From positions 1-31,613 of IMG/VR virus record IMGVR_UViG_3300008259_002412: a stretch of DNA of 31,613 bases. One strand, 5' to 3'. Below are positions 1 through 9,073 of this stretch, piece by piece; position 1 is the stretch's first letter, and the number at the start of each line of letters is the position of its first letter. Both the position numbers and the translations under genes were made by a program. The stretch is from a virus. Below the pieces are notes generated by a model that saw only the letters and a program-made list of their open reading frames with translations, did not search any database and had not been told where the DNA came from.

Positions 1-2598
1 AATTCCTTATCTAACCATGTGTTAGGATCAACAACACAAAATACTGTACTGCGTATGCTAGTGTGGTCTATTAGGGCAGGATTCTTAAGTAATACCTTCT
101 CACATTATTCATCATTGATTACGATAGGTGCTGAAACTATTCCTGTATTAGGTGATAGTAAGCCACCGGAGTATTTACGCACGGCATCACTAAATCCTTA
201 TCCAAATTCAGTGCCATATACAAGTGAGTACACTAGTTTTGGTTGGCTACGTATCATACCGTTACAAGCACATTATGAATTTTATATAAACAACGGATCA
301 TATACTGATTTCTTGTTTACGTTTAATATGGCTCATGGATTTATTGGTCAGTCAAACAAAGCAATTGATGCAATGAATGCATCAGATACTTACCTTGACG
401 GTGCGTATAGTAACATGAACGACCTAATAACTGCTGATTTTTCGGGAGTTACTTTGGCATTATTCTTTTGGGGGCAAGACTTAATTGCATCCGGTAGAAG
501 TATTGATTTACACAATATCGATAAGTTTGGTAGCCCCGTAGTACTATTAAGAACATTATTTAAAACTAAATCACTTACCAAAGCAGTAAATTTAGCATTA
601 TTAGCTGCCGGCTTTTCTTCAGATGAAATAGATTCTCTTGTTGCAGGAACAGAACCTAGTATTGACCAGCAGAAAAAACTATATAGTGCATACTGTATTG
701 TCATGGGCATAGACCTTGTTGAAGTTATGATAGGTTTGAATTGCCAAACTAAGGGGGTAAGAACACTTGCTGACTTATTGGATCCAAAGTACTTGTTTCC
801 AAATAGCTATGCCACACTAACGGCACCTACATACAATGGTGTACCGGGCCCTACTAATAGCAAAACGTACTACCTAATATATACTTCCGGAGAAGTAACT
901 TCTTACATAGTAAACAACTATGGTGAGAACTTAAAAATAATTTTACCTGCCGCATTAGCTTCTGCATGTGATGCATTTTCTACTACGATGTTGCAAATTA
1001 AAAACATCAAGTCAATGGACATTGAAAGATTTAGTCAAGTAGTACAAAATTTAGAAACAGTAACTGATCTAGGAGTTAATGGTACAAATGTCCCTGCAAA
1101 CCAACCTATTAGAAATAGTACACTTCCACGTATTGCATTGGGCAACGGAGATAAGGGTAGATATACTACGTGTGATTTTTTTGGTGCAATGTCCGGACTC
1201 TCGTATGATTGGTCTATCCTGCAGGGATATATTACTAGTTTACAAACTGCATTCTTGTTTAGAGTATACCATGAGTTGTACCTAGCTATTACGTGGGCAC
1301 CCGGTACGGGTTCAGTTCAGATTAGCAAATCTTATATAAAAACGGCAGATGAAGTTATTGATCCTGAAACTTCAGCAACAATAAGTCCGGCGTTGTATAC
1401 ATTAACATACAGTATTACAGGATTAACTATTATTTTACCGGGCGGTGGCTACAGTAGAGGTCTAGCCCCACCTCCCCTCACTCAATTTTATGAACCATCA
1501 GCTATTGGTTCCCCCTCAGGTGCAGCCGCACAGACAACAGTTAATTCAAGTGATGCAAGTGGCCCATCTGGGCCCGGCACTTTTGGTCAATTGATAGGAT
1601 TAAGTTTGACTAATCCTGGTAGTCAAGTTATATACGGTCTAAATGTGCCAGCAAGTAACGGACGTTCCGGACCCCCTCCAATGGGAAATCCTATTGTAGA
1701 AATACGTATTGAATGTCCTCCTACTGCAATGTTACCAGTAACAGTAAATAGTTATTCAGCTGGTCAAAACACACCTTATAATACATCTGGTTGGTCAGGA
1801 ATGAACGGCCCGTGCATGGGATATATTACTCAAGCTAATACTGAAATTGCATCTATTGCAAATAATAATCCTGCATTAAAAATTATAACTAATAAATTGT
1901 ACAATGTCTTTGGTAGACATATGACATTAGAACAGAATGCTAGAAGTTTAGGCCTTAGAGCAGAGAAATATCTACCCGATCTAGATACTATCGTCACTGA
2001 AATATACGGATTCATGGAAAGTTTGAATAGTTATGCCATGCAGACAGAAAAATGGGGTCCTGTACAAAACTTAGAAGCCATAACTGACACTTCTAAAGTA
2101 GGTGGTAACAGTATGATTGGTAGTATGCGTGAAGTACGTAATGCACATCGACTGGGGTTAACCGGAGCCGAACAAGACAATGAAGTAGGAATCGAAAAAT
2201 TATCATTGCCTAGAGTTAATGGAGCAGTACCAACAACTACTAAAATAGATCCTGTGACAGGTAATACGATCACAGTACCATTAATCACTACTAGCCCTCT
2301 CATTGGTGTACCTATCGTAACGGGCGGTCCCGGCCCAGTTGGTCCACCATATGGCGATGTTGTTACACCAAGTTCAAACAATACTGAAACAACACCAAAT
2401 TCAGATATTGTTTCACCGTATCCGGTTATCAACCCAAATACAGGGAATCCGAATACATCGCCGTGGACTACTCTAGTCCCACCCTCGATAGATTTAATTA
2501 ATATTACTGATATCGTAAAACCGTCAATTATTACGCCGTCGCAAGCAATCGATGAAGTTGTACTATGCAACTGCGATTGCTGGGACGATATAATGTAA
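1..2598 (+). CDS. Probable phage virion structural protein, 5' end outside window
   Basis: The reading frame is open to the left edge, so this is the C-terminal 865 residues of a longer protein; a GTG at 19 lies in frame but nothing marks it as a start. I recognise no domain. The first 450 residues look globular and mixed. From about residue 480 there are Gly/Pro/Ser-rich stretches (for example GGGYSRGLAPPP), and the last 130 residues are low-complexity Thr/Pro/Asn (GPGPVGPPYGD), ending in a cysteine-rich tail, CNCDCWDDIM. Very long Asn/Thr/Gly-rich proteins of this kind in phage genomes are usually virion or tail proteins, which is the basis for the call. No signal peptide can be judged. It ends 11 nt before the -35 box of the next gene, so that gene is transcribed separately. 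The product call is inference; the coding frame is certain. Confidence 0.7.
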   Translation, partial: NSLSNHVLGSTTQNTVLRMLVWSIRAGFLSNTFSHYSSLITIGAETIPVLGDSKPPEYLRTASLNPYPNSVPYTSEYTSFGWLRIIPLQAHYEFYINNGSYTDFLFTFNMAHGFIGQSNKAIDAMNASDTYLDGAYSNMNDLITADFSGVTLALFFWGQDLIASGRSIDLHNIDKFGSPVVLLRTLFKTKSLTKAVNLALLAAGFSSDEIDSLVAGTEPSIDQQKKLYSAYCIVMGIDLVEVMIGLNCQTKGVRTLADLLDPKYLFPNSYATLTAPTYNGVPGPTNSKTYYLIYTSGEVTSYIVNNYGENLKIILPAALASACDAFSTTMLQIKNIKSMDIERFSQVVQNLETVTDLGVNGTNVPANQPIRNSTLPRIALGNGDKGRYTTCDFFGAMSGLSYDWSILQGYITSLQTAFLFRVYHELYLAITWAPGTGSVQISKSYIKTADEVIDPETSATISPALYTLTYSITGLTIILPGGGYSRGLAPPPLTQFYEPSAIGSPSGAAAQTTVNSSDASGPSGPGTFGQLIGLSLTNPGSQVIYGLNVPASNGRSGPPPMGNPIVEIRIECPPTAMLPVTVNSYSAGQNTPYNTSGWSGMNGPCMGYITQANTEIASIANNNPALKIITNKLYNVFGRHMTLEQNARSLGLRAEKYLPDLDTIVTEIYGFMESLNSYAMQTEKWGPVQNLEAITDTSKVGGNSMIGSMREVRNAHRLGLTGAEQDNEVGIEKLSLPRVNGAVPTTTKIDPVTGNTITVPLITTSPLIGVPIVTGGPGPVGPPYGDVVTPSSNNTETTPNSDIVSPYPVINPNTGNPNTSPWTTLVPPSIDLINITDIVKPSIITPSQAIDEVVLCNCDCWDDIM

Positions 2599-2608
2599 TC
2601 CGAAATAA

Positions 2609-2637
2609 TTGACATTAGCCCCTGCATAGTCTATACT
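2609..2637 (+). promoter_or_regulatory. Consensus sigma70-type promoter for the cell-wall hydrolase gene
   Basis: TTGACA (2609-2614), a 17-nt spacer and TATACT (2632-2637) lie just after the stop of the virion gene. Predicted initiation is near 2643-2645, which rules out the ATG at 2638 as start of the next gene and favours the one at 2659. Confidence 0.8.
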
Positions 2638-2658
2638 ATGTACAGAAAAGGAGTATAT

Positions 2659-3270
2659 ATGAAAAATATAGCCTTAAATGCCACTAAAATATTTTCAATA
2701 TTATTGGTTGTATTTACACTTATTGTAGTGCTTACTAACACAAGCACAGAACCAGAAGAAGTAGAAGAAGTAGAAGAAGTTGTAGAAGCCAAACCAGTTG
2801 ATAATAAACAACTAAAATGTTTAGCTGAAAATATATTTTATGAAGCCCGAGGTGAAAGTATTACTGGCAAGGCAGCGGTAGCTAGAGTTGTGATGAATAG
2901 AGTAAATCACGGTTTCGCTAGCACCCCTTGCAATGTAATATATCAAGTAACAACAGTAACCAAGATTAATGAAGAAACATTAGATGAGTACAAAGTTAGA
3001 CTGTGCCAGTTTAGTTGGGTATGCGAGAACAGACAAAAAATAAACGTCAATGACCCTAAGTATATACAAGCAATGGATATTGCTTATCAAGTGTTGGCAT
3101 ATGATGCATACCATGATGTATTGCCACGTAGTGCATTGTTCTTTCATAACTTAACAGTCGATCCGTTTTGGCCATATAAACAAGTAGCACGTATAGGCAA
3201 TCACATATTTTATAGTAAACAGAAAGTAAAGAGTAATGATAAGAAGAAGTCCACAGAGGGGAACATTTAG
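2659..3270 (+). CDS. SleB-like cell-wall hydrolase, membrane-anchored
   Basis: The 203-residue protein has one hydrophobic segment at about residues 9-25 (FSILLVVFTLIVVL), an acidic Glu/Val repeat linker (EEVEEVEEVVE), then a cell-wall hydrolase domain of the SleB/Hydrolase_2 type. The hallmark start is LAENIFYEARGES, with the family's glutamates, followed by GKAAVARVVMNRV, CQFSW and the C-terminal ALFFHN segment. Family members cleave peptidoglycan, and here it would act in the periplasm, anchored in the inner membrane, in lysis or wall remodelling. I chose ATG 2659 rather than the in-frame ATG 2638 because AAAGGAG (2647-2653) sits just upstream of it and the promoter's initiation point falls between the two. 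Its own sigma70-type promoter suggests expression independent of the late-type operons downstream. Endolysin or spanin partners are not visible in this window. Confidence 0.88.
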   Translation: MKNIALNATKIFSILLVVFTLIVVLTNTSTEPEEVEEVEEVVEAKPVDNKQLKCLAENIFYEARGESITGKAAVARVVMNRVNHGFASTPCNVIYQVTTVTKINEETLDEYKVRLCQFSWVCENRQKINVNDPKYIQAMDIAYQVLAYDAYHDVLPRSALFFHNLTVDPFWPYKQVARIGNHIFYSKQKVKSNDKKKSTEGNI

Positions 3271-3271
3271 T

Positions 3272-3802
3272 ATGGAACGTTATGAAAAAATACTAGAAGA
3301 TGATCCACGGGATGAAACTGCAATGTCTATGATTGACTTTTTTAAAAGTTCAAAACAACAAAAGCTGGAGCTAGAAGAAACTGACGAATGGCAAACTGAC
3401 AATATGGAATATGATTTGCGCACTAGTGAACTTATCATAGAGAAATGCAAAGATAACATCTATGCGCAACATCTATATGCCGCAATGTGTAATAATGAAT
3501 TCACTAAGAATGATGTATGGCCTATATTAACAGAGAAAAAATGGAGTTGTAGTTGGCGTTATGCAGGTGGAATAGTCGCTGATATACGACAAGAGGGCGA
3601 CTACATCGACTGGTACTGTAGTGGTATACGTAACACAGAAGACTTAACCGACGAAGACCTTAACCAACTCAGTAGAGAAGAACAAGAAATATATTTAGAA
3701 ACTAAAGCCAGTGTATCTGAAAGCGTAGTGACCGATGAGATACGTAAAGATTTATTGTCAATTGGGTGGCTTGTAGCTGAATCGGATAACCAAGATTACT
3801 AA
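3272..3802 (+). CDS. Conserved-looking phage protein of unknown function
   Basis: The 176-residue protein is acidic, with no signal peptide or membrane segment. The middle part holds an aromatic-rich block, WSCSWRYAGGIVADIR followed by GDYIDWYCSG, typical of a compact folded domain seen in small proteins of large phages; I cannot assign a function. The C-terminal part is helical and Glu-rich. The frame is open upstream to an ATG at 3236, inside the hydrolase gene, but the ATG at 3272 follows GAGGGG (3256-3261) and starts directly after the upstream stop at 3270, so I take 3272. It is probably co-transcribed with the hydrolase gene. Function is unknown. Confidence 0.8.
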   Translation: MERYEKILEDDPRDETAMSMIDFFKSSKQQKLELEETDEWQTDNMEYDLRTSELIIEKCKDNIYAQHLYAAMCNNEFTKNDVWPILTEKKWSCSWRYAGGIVADIRQEGDYIDWYCSGIRNTEDLTDEDLNQLSREEQEIYLETKASVSESVVTDEIRKDLLSIGWLVAESDNQDY

Positions 3803-3836
3803 ATACATGTCAACAAGACCGTTATCTAAAACGTTA

Positions 3837-3844
3837 TATAAGTA
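3837..3844 (+). promoter_or_regulatory. Late-promoter-like box TATAAGTA
   Basis: TATAAGTA differs at one position from the T4 late box TATAAATA. It is followed by a Shine-Dalgarno AGGAG (3850-3854) and the ATG at 3861, so a transcript from here would have a short normal leader. Weak evidence on its own. Confidence 0.35.
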
Positions 3845-3860
3845 TGACTAGGAGAATATT

Positions 3861-4163
3861 ATGAAAAAATTTGTGTTTGCATTGTTATTATTGGCTAGCG
3901 TTCCCGCTTTTGCCCAACATCATTTTCGTTATCATGGTCACGGACATGGTCATCAGCGTGGTGGCTGGGGTCTTGGCCCAGTCGTTGGTGGTGCTATAGT
4001 GGGTGCAGTAATTTATGATATTTATAATAGACCAGTCGTAGTTCAACAACCACAAGTAGTTATTCAGCAACAACCTGTATTACAAAGTCAAAACTGTACT
4101 CCATGGACTGAAACTCAGCATTCAGATGGTACTATTACCCGTACTAGAACTTGCCAACAATAA
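3861..4163 (+). CDS. Small exported Gly/His-rich protein
   Basis: This 100-residue protein has a clear Sec signal peptide: MKK, a hydrophobic core FALLLLASVP and an AFA cleavage motif after residue 18. The mature part begins with a His/Gly run (HHFRYHGHGHGH) that could bind metal, then a Gly-zipper-like hydrophobic segment VVGGAIVGAVIYDIY, a Gln/Val-rich stretch (VVVQQPQVVIQQQ) and a C-terminal end with two cysteines (NCTPW and RTCQQ). It is therefore likely periplasmic or outer-membrane associated in the host. AGGAG lies 6 nt before the start. Similar small glycine-zipper proteins are common in bacterial envelopes and less expected on a phage. Its position next to the SleB-like hydrolase suggests an envelope role, but the function is unknown. 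Confidence 0.8.
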   Translation: MKKFVFALLLLASVPAFAQHHFRYHGHGHGHQRGGWGLGPVVGGAIVGAVIYDIYNRPVVVQQPQVVIQQQPVLQSQNCTPWTETQHSDGTITRTRTCQQ

Positions 4164-4171
4164 ATATTTTG

Positions 4172-4202
4172 GTTACTGTATTTTACTATAAATTATAGTA
4201 AC
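4172..4202 (+). repeat. Inverted repeat between two genes, overlapping a late-like box
   Basis: GTTACTGTA (4172-4180) pairs with TATAGTAAC (4194-4202) over 9 bp including one G-T wobble, with a 13-nt loop. It contains TATAAATT (4187-4194), close to the late box, and lies before GAGAG (4204-4208) and the ATG at 4217. It could be a weak terminator for the upstream gene or a control site for the methyltransferase operon. Confidence 0.4.
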
Positions 4203-4216
4203 TGAGAGATTTTTTA

Positions 4217-5071
4217 ATGTTAACCATAGAAGAAGAAATTCAAGAAACCATCGATTCAATGAAGGATACTCTACTACTTACTGATAGTAGATTGGGTACC
4301 TTTTTGGTATATAAAAACGATACTGTAATAAGTAAGTCAATTGACATGTACGGAGAATACTGTCAAGCAGAAGTTAATATACTTAAGGAATACTTATCAA
4401 ACGATTTTAGCCAATACGTAGATATAGGTACTAATATTGGATATCACCTAGTAGCAGTACACAAAGAAACAAATTGCAATGTGTTAGGGTTTGAACCTAA
4501 TCCTAAACATTTTGCAGTAGCATCATATAACAGCAAAGACTATCCTAAAATTCAAATTATCAATGCCGGTGCCAGCAATAAAAAATCTGAACGTGTTTTA
4601 AAAGATTTTGACCCCACACAAAATACTAACTACGGTGACATTCATATTACCGGTGATGAGGGAATTACTGTTAAAATGATTTCCCTAGACAATATTGATC
4701 TTGCTACATGTAATGTTATCAAAATTGATGTGGAAGGACATGAGTTTGAAGCACTACAGGGATGTGTTAAGACTATCAGTAAGCATAGACCTGTTATATT
4801 CTATGAAGCAATGGAATGGGATGTGTGGAATAATTGTCAAAAGTTTTTAGAAGCAAGAAAATACAAACAGTATTGGGTAGCTTGTAGAACTAAGCCAATT
4901 GCTGAAACGTTTAAACCCAGTGATGAGAACCCATTTAAAGATAGTACAGTATCTAATATACTAGCAGTGCCAGCTGAATTCCCACAACCGGATCATTTAG
5001 TTGAAGTTATCCCGGGTGAGGGATTTACAACATGTTTTCAACGCTATAAGAAACTTAAGCTATTGTTTTAA
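4217..5071 (+). CDS. FkbM family SAM-dependent methyltransferase
   Basis: The 284-residue protein has a class I methyltransferase core. Motif I is VDIGTNIGYHLVAV (about residues 72-85), the acidic end of strand 2 is GFEPNPKHF, and the FkbM hallmark is IKIDVEGHEFEALQG near residues 172-187, followed by KHRPVIFYEA. FkbM relatives methylate hydroxyls on sugars or polyketides, so glycan or small-molecule O-methylation is plausible. GAGAGA at 4204-4209 is the likely ribosome site. It is the first gene of a four-gene operon (4217-8188) with another methyltransferase-like protein and two radical SAM proteins; the next start lies 1 nt after its stop. The substrate cannot be read from the sequence. 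Confidence 0.88.
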   Translation: MLTIEEEIQETIDSMKDTLLLTDSRLGTFLVYKNDTVISKSIDMYGEYCQAEVNILKEYLSNDFSQYVDIGTNIGYHLVAVHKETNCNVLGFEPNPKHFAVASYNSKDYPKIQIINAGASNKKSERVLKDFDPTQNTNYGDIHITGDEGITVKMISLDNIDLATCNVIKIDVEGHEFEALQGCVKTISKHRPVIFYEAMEWDVWNNCQKFLEARKYKQYWVACRTKPIAETFKPSDENPFKDSTVSNILAVPAEFPQPDHLVEVIPGEGFTTCFQRYKKLKLLF

Positions 5072-5072
5072 T

Positions 5073-5699
5073 ATGGTAGCTACTATGAGAATAGACACAG
5101 ACCATTTACATCATTGGATGAGAGCTATTCGTGGTAGTAAAGATCCCCTAAGAACATTGGATGCATTTTGGAACGGTCAAATAAAAAGCAAAGAGTGGTT
5201 AATAGATAGTTTAGATTTTGTTGTTCGTCCCTATATCAATAAAACACTACTGTCAGTAGACATTCACGGTGGCTGGGTTGGAGTACTAGCCAGCATGTTG
5301 TTTCAAAGTAACTTACACATATCAACTATTCGTAGTATTGACATTGACCCTGATTGTCAAGATATAGCCCACACTATGAATCAGATAGAAACTCATGCAG
5401 GAAAATTTCGTGCTATTACCAGTGACATGTGTGTAATTAGGTCAGATGCAGATATTGTCATAAACACTAGCTGTGAACATATATCACAAGATGATTACGA
5501 ATTATGGTTGTCTGGAATTAGGAACGATAGTTTAATAGTTTTGCAAAGTAATAATTACTCAATACCAGAACATGTTCGTATTGCTAATAACTTAGAAGAA
5601 TTTAAGAGTCAGTCGTGCATAGAAAATATATTATATGCGGGTGAACTTGATCTACCCTTATATAAACGATTTATGATTATTGGAAAACGTTATGTTTAA
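5073..5699 (+). CDS. Methyltransferase-like protein (class I, Rossmann)
   Basis: The 208-residue protein contains LLSVDIHGGWVGVLASMLF, a motif I-like strand-loop-helix; IRSIDIDPDCQDIAH, where an aspartate follows strand 2 as in SAM-binding proteins; and DIVINTSCEHI, resembling motif IV. This is the layout of class I SAM methyltransferases found in large phages. The open frame extends upstream to 5001, but those codons lie inside the FkbM gene; the ATG at 5073 starts 1 nt after its stop, and an ATG at 5085 is an alternative. The gene overlaps the next by 8 nt. I see no conserved substrate-binding feature. The methyltransferase fold is likely; activity and target are inference. Confidence 0.72.
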   Translation: MVATMRIDTDHLHHWMRAIRGSKDPLRTLDAFWNGQIKSKEWLIDSLDFVVRPYINKTLLSVDIHGGWVGVLASMLFQSNLHISTIRSIDIDPDCQDIAHTMNQIETHAGKFRAITSDMCVIRSDADIVINTSCEHISQDDYELWLSGIRNDSLIVLQSNNYSIPEHVRIANNLEEFKSQSCIENILYAGELDLPLYKRFMIIGKRYV

Positions 5700-6783
5700 G
5701 TTTTCTGAGCTAAAAACCTTACATATAGAGCTAACATCACGTTGTCAAGCTAGTTGCCCTATGTGTGCAAGAAATTATCATTCGGGGCAAGAAAATAAAA
5801 ACTTACCATTAGATGAAATTTCTGTAGATGATTTTAAAAGTATAGTTAATGCAGAAGTGCTTTCTCAAATCGAATACATTTATTTTTGTGGTAACTATGG
5901 AGACCCTATAATATCTAATAACTTACTAGAGATAGTTTCTTATTGCAAAAGTAAAAAAGAAAACATCAAGTTAGGCATACACACTAACGGTAGTGCTAGA
6001 ACACCAGATTGGTGGAGTAAATTGGCAACGGCACTGCCAACGGAACACAGTGTTCATTTTGCATTAGACGGACTTGCTGACACACATCACTTATACAGAG
6101 TGGGTACTAACTTTGATAAAATTTTAGAAAACGCTAAGGCATTTATATCTGCAGGTGGACGTGCTGAATGGGTTTTCTTATCTTTTAAGCACAACGAACA
6201 TCAAGTTGAAACAGCTAGACAGATGGCAAAAGATTTAGGATTTGAAAAATTTACTCATAAAGCAACTAGTAGATTTTTAGAAAAGCCGTGGCTAGATGTT
6301 ATGAATGCACAGGGTGAAGTATTACATAAAATCGAACCACCATCTGAGCATAAGATAACCTTCATACACCCTGATATTATTAAGTCTTATAAAAAGGTGG
6401 TCGAGACAGCATCCATCAACTGCAAAGCAGTAAATACTAAATCATTGTACATTGATGCATTTAAGAATTTATGGCCCTGTTGCTGGATAGGAATGATACC
6501 GTATACTTATAGTAAGCCTACAGACATTGTCCATGAATACCAAACTGAACAGTCTACTGTTATCAATGAATTAGTAACATCTATTGGTGGTTACGATTCA
6601 ATTGACCTTCTTAAGTATTCGGTCAAGGCAATTTTAGAAAACCCTGATTGGTCAACCGTGTGGGAGAAGTATTGGAATACGCATAGTCTGGCAACATGTG
6701 CTAAGATATGTGGTACATTCCCAGAAAAAATAATTACACAATATGACGAACAATTTATCAAAGTAGAATCATTCAATGAGTAA
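5692..6783 (+). CDS. Radical SAM protein with SPASM-like C-terminus
   Basis: The 363-residue protein opens with LHIELTSRCQASCPMC. The cysteines C18, C22 and C25 form the CX3CX2C site for the SAM-cleaving [4Fe-4S] cluster. Instead of the usual GGEP the second motif reads CGNYGDPIIS, a variant seen in some SPASM-type enzymes. The C-terminal part has a cysteine-rich region (NCKAV, WPCCW and, near the end, CAKICG) that could hold an auxiliary cluster as in SPASM or twitch domains. ATG 5692 overlaps the upstream stop by 8 nt and its own end overlaps the next radical SAM gene by 8 nt. SPASM enzymes typically modify peptides or proteins, so a peptide substrate is possible but not shown. Confidence 0.88.
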   Translation: MFKFSELKTLHIELTSRCQASCPMCARNYHSGQENKNLPLDEISVDDFKSIVNAEVLSQIEYIYFCGNYGDPIISNNLLEIVSYCKSKKENIKLGIHTNGSARTPDWWSKLATALPTEHSVHFALDGLADTHHLYRVGTNFDKILENAKAFISAGGRAEWVFLSFKHNEHQVETARQMAKDLGFEKFTHKATSRFLEKPWLDVMNAQGEVLHKIEPPSEHKITFIHPDIIKSYKKVVETASINCKAVNTKSLYIDAFKNLWPCCWIGMIPYTYSKPTDIVHEYQTEQSTVINELVTSIGGYDSIDLLKYSVKAILENPDWSTVWEKYWNTHSLATCAKICGTFPEKIITQYDEQFIKVESFNE

Positions 6784-8188
6784 AATATATTGGCTACAAC
6801 CAGAAGATAACCTATTAGGTAAATGGCAACGCAAAGTCGCTGATATTTCAGGCAGTGATACCTTTTGTATCTTACCCTGGATACATTTTGCTACACGACC
6901 TAACGGCGACATGAGGTTGTGCTGTGGTTCTAATTCTAGTGGTGCAGGGTCAGACCATGAGATTGGATTAGTAAAGAATGAGACCGGATCTCCTGCTAAC
7001 TTTGGTAGCGAGACTCCTATGAGTGCATGGAACAATAGCTATATGCGCTCGGTTAGAACTACAATGCTTAACGGTGAGATACCTAGAAGCTGTAGCAAAT
7101 GCTTTGATGAAGAATCAAACGGTGTGGCTAGTAAGAGAATGTGGGAGTCTGGTACATGGATACAAGATGGACTAGACGTTAAAGAACTTATCAAGCAAAC
7201 CGAAGAAGACGGGACAGTTCCTGAAAAGCTATTGTACCTAGACTTAAGATTGGGTCATAACTGTAATATCAAATGTATTATGTGTAGCCCACATGATTCA
7301 AGTAGATGGGTACAAGATTACAAAAAAGTGTTTCCTATACTTAAGTCACCCGAAATCAAATCTCAGCTAAGTTGGAATGAAGAATCGTTCAATAACAAAT
7401 GGCACGAAAATCCAGACTTCTGGAAAGAGATGTATGCACAAATTCCTAATCTAAAGCAAGTATACTTTGCGGGCGGAGAGCCTCTAATGATTAAAGAGCA
7501 TAAACTATTCTTAGAAGAAATTGTTCGTCAAGGTTATGCCAACAAGATATTAATTAGATACAACTCAAATGGTTTGTTACTTGATGATAGTATCATTAAA
7601 TTGTGGGAGAAGTTTAGAAAAGTTAAGTTTGCATGTAGTCAAGATATGTTTGGAGACAGAAATCACTATATCAGATACCCAACAGAGTGGGACATAGTGG
7701 AAGAAAAGCTAGAGATACTAGATAACACACAAGACAACATTGAAGTAAGCATTGCTACTGCTATTCAAATTTTAAACGTTAAGAAACTACCTGAGTTTGC
7801 TAAGTGGAAGATTCAAAAGAACTATAAGAAAATCAACAAAGCAACAGTCATGGACGAGTCTGATGCAGGCGGGGGAATCTTTAACATGCATTTTGTTTAT
7901 ATCCCTACGTTTCTAAGTGTCAAAATATTACCCGAAAAAGACAAGCAAGAAGTAAGAGAAATTTATAGAGAGTTTAAGACTTGGTTATGGGACAACTATA
8001 GACAGGATGATAACTTTTGGCATCACAACCCGTACGGGTGGAAACGTTGGCAAGCTATATTAGACTTCATGGACAGTGAAGACCATACACATTTACTGCC
8101 TGCATTCAAAGAGTATATAGAGACTATGGATAATGTTAGGGGGACTAGTTTCAAAGAAACGTTCCCTGAGTTAAGTCACTTGATTTAA
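6776..8188 (+). CDS. Radical SAM protein with N-terminal twitch-type cysteine domain
   Basis: In the 470-residue protein the N-terminal domain has FCILPWIHFATRPNGD and a CC pair at 49-50, then CSKC at 106-109, the pattern of radical SAM proteins in which the auxiliary-cluster (twitch-type) domain precedes the core. The core follows with CNIKCIMC (C163, C167, C170) and the SAM-binding motif FAGGEPLM near residue 236. Later parts include a typical substrate barrel. It is the last gene of the 4217-8188 operon, overlapping the previous gene by 8 nt, and its 3' end overlaps the convergent gene by 18 nt. Similar domain order recurs in the genes at 9066, 27526 and 28698, which suggests repeated duplication. 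The substrate is unknown. Confidence 0.9.
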   Translation: MSKIYWLQPEDNLLGKWQRKVADISGSDTFCILPWIHFATRPNGDMRLCCGSNSSGAGSDHEIGLVKNETGSPANFGSETPMSAWNNSYMRSVRTTMLNGEIPRSCSKCFDEESNGVASKRMWESGTWIQDGLDVKELIKQTEEDGTVPEKLLYLDLRLGHNCNIKCIMCSPHDSSRWVQDYKKVFPILKSPEIKSQLSWNEESFNNKWHENPDFWKEMYAQIPNLKQVYFAGGEPLMIKEHKLFLEEIVRQGYANKILIRYNSNGLLLDDSIIKLWEKFRKVKFACSQDMFGDRNHYIRYPTEWDIVEEKLEILDNTQDNIEVSIATAIQILNVKKLPEFAKWKIQKNYKKINKATVMDESDAGGGIFNMHFVYIPTFLSVKILPEKDKQEVREIYREFKTWLWDNYRQDDNFWHHNPYGWKRWQAILDFMDSEDHTHLLPAFKEYIETMDNVRGTSFKETFPELSHLI

Positions 8189-9073
8189 CTTTGTCAATGG
8201 TATATCTGCCGCACACGTACAGTAATTTCTATCGCAGATAACGGGACTGGTGGGTACAACGAACGAGTTGGTATATATATTTCCTAATGTTCCACCAACT
8301 CTACACGTAGCCCGATGTACGTCACCGTCCCAGTTAATCATTAAACTTTCTAACCCTGCATTGCATTGCCAATCTTTATATTGATTTAAATGCTTTTTAA
8401 TCACATCATTGGCATGCATCATTAGTTCACGATCCTTGTATATAATAACTGTATTTGGTTGTACTGTACTACTCTTGCTCAGTATCCAATCTAAATCGTT
8501 CTGGTCATACTTCATATCGTCAAACAAATCGTGGTCACCCTCAGTCCAACGTATTCTACGTATGCCGTGATTAATGTTATGATGCTCTAATAAGCCCGCT
8601 GCCGTCTTTACTTCTCGCATATGATTATGATGAGCCATAACGTTAACTAATACGTGAGTGTGCATAACAGTTTCATGCACAGCTTTGATAGTGTATAATA
8701 CATTTAACCAATCGTACTCAAAGTGTAGTGAGAATACCCATTGGTCTACTTGCTGAGATGTATACCAACTATCCTTTCTAGTTCCATTAGTAGTAATACT
8801 AAGCCAAAATCCTTTGCTCTTAATATATGATATGAGTTCTTCTATACGAGGATGTACGCATGGTTCACCACCAGTTAAACTTAAACGAATAGGCTTTTCT
8901 AAGTCACATAATCTATCTACAGTTGCCTTAAGTATTTCAATATCGGTGTGGGGACTACTGTTATCATGTATAACTGAAGGACAGTAACTACAATCATAGT
9001 TACAGCGTTTTCCTATATTCCATTCAATCTTAATACTATCCTGATGATTCCAGCGACTTTTAACTTTATGCAT
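8171..9073 (-). CDS. Radical SAM protein with SPASM-like C-terminus
   Basis: In the 300-residue protein C24, C28 and C31 (RCNYDCSYC) form the cluster site, and LSLTGGEPCVHP is the SAM-amino-group motif. The C-terminus has spaced cysteines (WQCNAG, ATCRVGG, VICDRNYCTC) consistent with an auxiliary cluster. The closest relative in this window is the gene at 23032, which shares W..G.xCNYxCSYC, GGEP and the C-terminal order of C-N-x-G, G-x-L and C-x4-C. It is the last gene of the minus-strand operon 11010-8171; its ATG overlaps the upstream stop by 8 nt. It converges with the 6776 gene with an 18-nt overlap of coding ends and no room for a terminator. The reaction is unknown. Confidence 0.9.
   Translation of the reverse strand: MHKVKSRWNHQDSIKIEWNIGKRCNYDCSYCPSVIHDNSSPHTDIEILKATVDRLCDLEKPIRLSLTGGEPCVHPRIEELISYIKSKGFWLSITTNGTRKDSWYTSQQVDQWVFSLHFEYDWLNVLYTIKAVHETVMHTHVLVNVMAHHNHMREVKTAAGLLEHHNINHGIRRIRWTEGDHDLFDDMKYDQNDLDWILSKSSTVQPNTVIIYKDRELMMHANDVIKKHLNQYKDWQCNAGLESLMINWDGDVHRATCRVGGTLGNIYTNSFVVPTSPVICDRNYCTCAADIPLTKLNQVT

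Noticed and set aside
2031-2627. 198-codon open frame on the minus strand opposite the virion gene
   Set aside because: It is antisense to a convincing long plus-strand gene in low-complexity Thr/Pro codons, which create open frames on the other strand; no motif, promoter or ribosome site.
3861-4163. Precursor peptide (RiPP) for the radical SAM enzymes
   Set aside because: It has a Sec signal peptide and envelope-type features, is in a separate unit and lacks a leader/core layout.
5001-5072. Upstream extension of the second methyltransferase-like gene
   Set aside because: These codons lie inside the FkbM gene; ATG 5073 directly after its stop fits the local gene spacing.
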